Of a DNA stretch of 5,333 nt, positions 5,157 to 5,333 are shown in pieces. A program made the position numbers and the translations under genes. The stretch is taken from the NCBI GenBank assembly GCA_947177695.1, contig CAMWVO010000170.1:1-5333 (forward strand), written 5' to 3'. Origin of the DNA: an uncultured Clostridia bacterium. GTDB taxonomy: Bacteria; Bacillota; Clostridia; Oscillospirales; Ruminococcaceae. Within the stretch, counting starts at the first letter, position 1; each line of letters starts with the position of its first letter. The notes under the pieces are model-generated. The model was not told the DNA's origin. It was given only the letters and a program-made list of their open reading frames with translations, and did no database searches.

Positions 5157-5333
5157 CGCAAACTTGCGAACACAACAGGCGGCAAAGCCGCCGACATCAG
5201 CTGGTCGAGCTGAGCCCAGCTCGCAGAAGTCCAGAGGGCGGAGCCCTTTGGTCGCGCTCCGCAGAGCGCGAAATCTCCTTTCGTCCGAAACGGTGAAAGG
5301 GGTGAGAAATGCGAAAGCATTTCGAGGGGGAGC
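5157..5333. repeat. Row of stem-loops upstream of the operon; no gene seen
   Basis: Between the promoter and the window edge I see no credible gene; the one frame open across it on the minus strand (5320-5111) runs through the -35 box and has no recognisable domain. The stretch consists largely of adjacent inverted repeats: 5178-5183/5187-5192 (ggcggc/gccgcc); 5206-5212/5217-5223 (cgagctg/cagctcg); 5231-5239/5243-5251 (9 bp with one G-T pair); 5252-5259/5264-5271 (tcgcgctc/gagcgcga); 5277-5287/5291-5300 (interrupted by a bulge); and 5306-5312/5317-5323 (gaaatgc/gcatttc with a GAAA loop). A small one, 5157-5160/5165-5168, precedes them. None has a U-run right after it. It could be a dispersed repeat element, a structured RNA or the 3' end of an unseen neighbour. 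Confidence 0.6.

Noticed and set aside
5111..5320. Minus-strand open frame of 69 codons upstream of the operon
   Set aside because: It runs through the row of hairpins and the A/T tract into the -35 box, has no recognised domain, and its sequence is dictated by palindromes. Not annotated as a gene.

Overview
This window holds one complete class I heat-shock operon, hrcA-grpE-dnaK-dnaJ, read on the minus strand from a promoter near 5082-5114 to the dnaJ stop codon at 97. The gene order, the HrcA/CIRCE control, the purine-rich AAAGGA ribosome binding sites and a DnaK that lacks the nucleotide-binding-domain insert of Gram-negative DnaKs all point to a Gram-positive bacterium of the Firmicutes. 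Moderate GC and the style of the proteins and intergenic hairpins suggest the class Clostridia, perhaps a Ruminococcus-like organism; this last step is inference.

Layout from right to left, in the direction of transcription. Positions 5150-5333 hold no convincing gene but contain a dense row of small perfect or near-perfect stem-loops. Positions 5115-5145 are an A/T-rich tract. Next comes a near-ideal housekeeping promoter (TTGACA, 16 bp, TATAAT), then a perfect CIRCE operator at 5056-5082 covering the predicted transcription start. A second, partial copy of the CIRCE half-site lies 23 bp further downstream in the hrcA leader. hrcA (3962-4999) is followed after 42 bp by grpE (3314-3919), after 92 bp by dnaK (1368-3221) and after 119 bp by dnaJ (97-1248). 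The grpE-dnaK and dnaK-dnaJ gaps carry strong hairpins without U-runs, so they look more like mRNA processing or stability elements than terminators. The last 96 bases after dnaJ hold two more hairpins and no gene.

The products form one system. DnaK (Hsp70) binds unfolded protein, DnaJ (Hsp40) delivers substrate and stimulates ATP hydrolysis, GrpE exchanges the nucleotide, and HrcA represses the operon through CIRCE in the absence of stress. No frameshift, missing catalytic motif or mobile gene is visible.

The protein-coding content is ordinary. The points that merit a second look are regulatory: the start codon of hrcA (GTG buried in the Shine-Dalgarno, or a CTG at good spacing), the extra CIRCE half-site, the related hairpins on both sides of dnaK, and the hairpin row upstream of the operon, one member of which recurs inverted beyond dnaJ. 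I see no evidence of a wholly new biological system.
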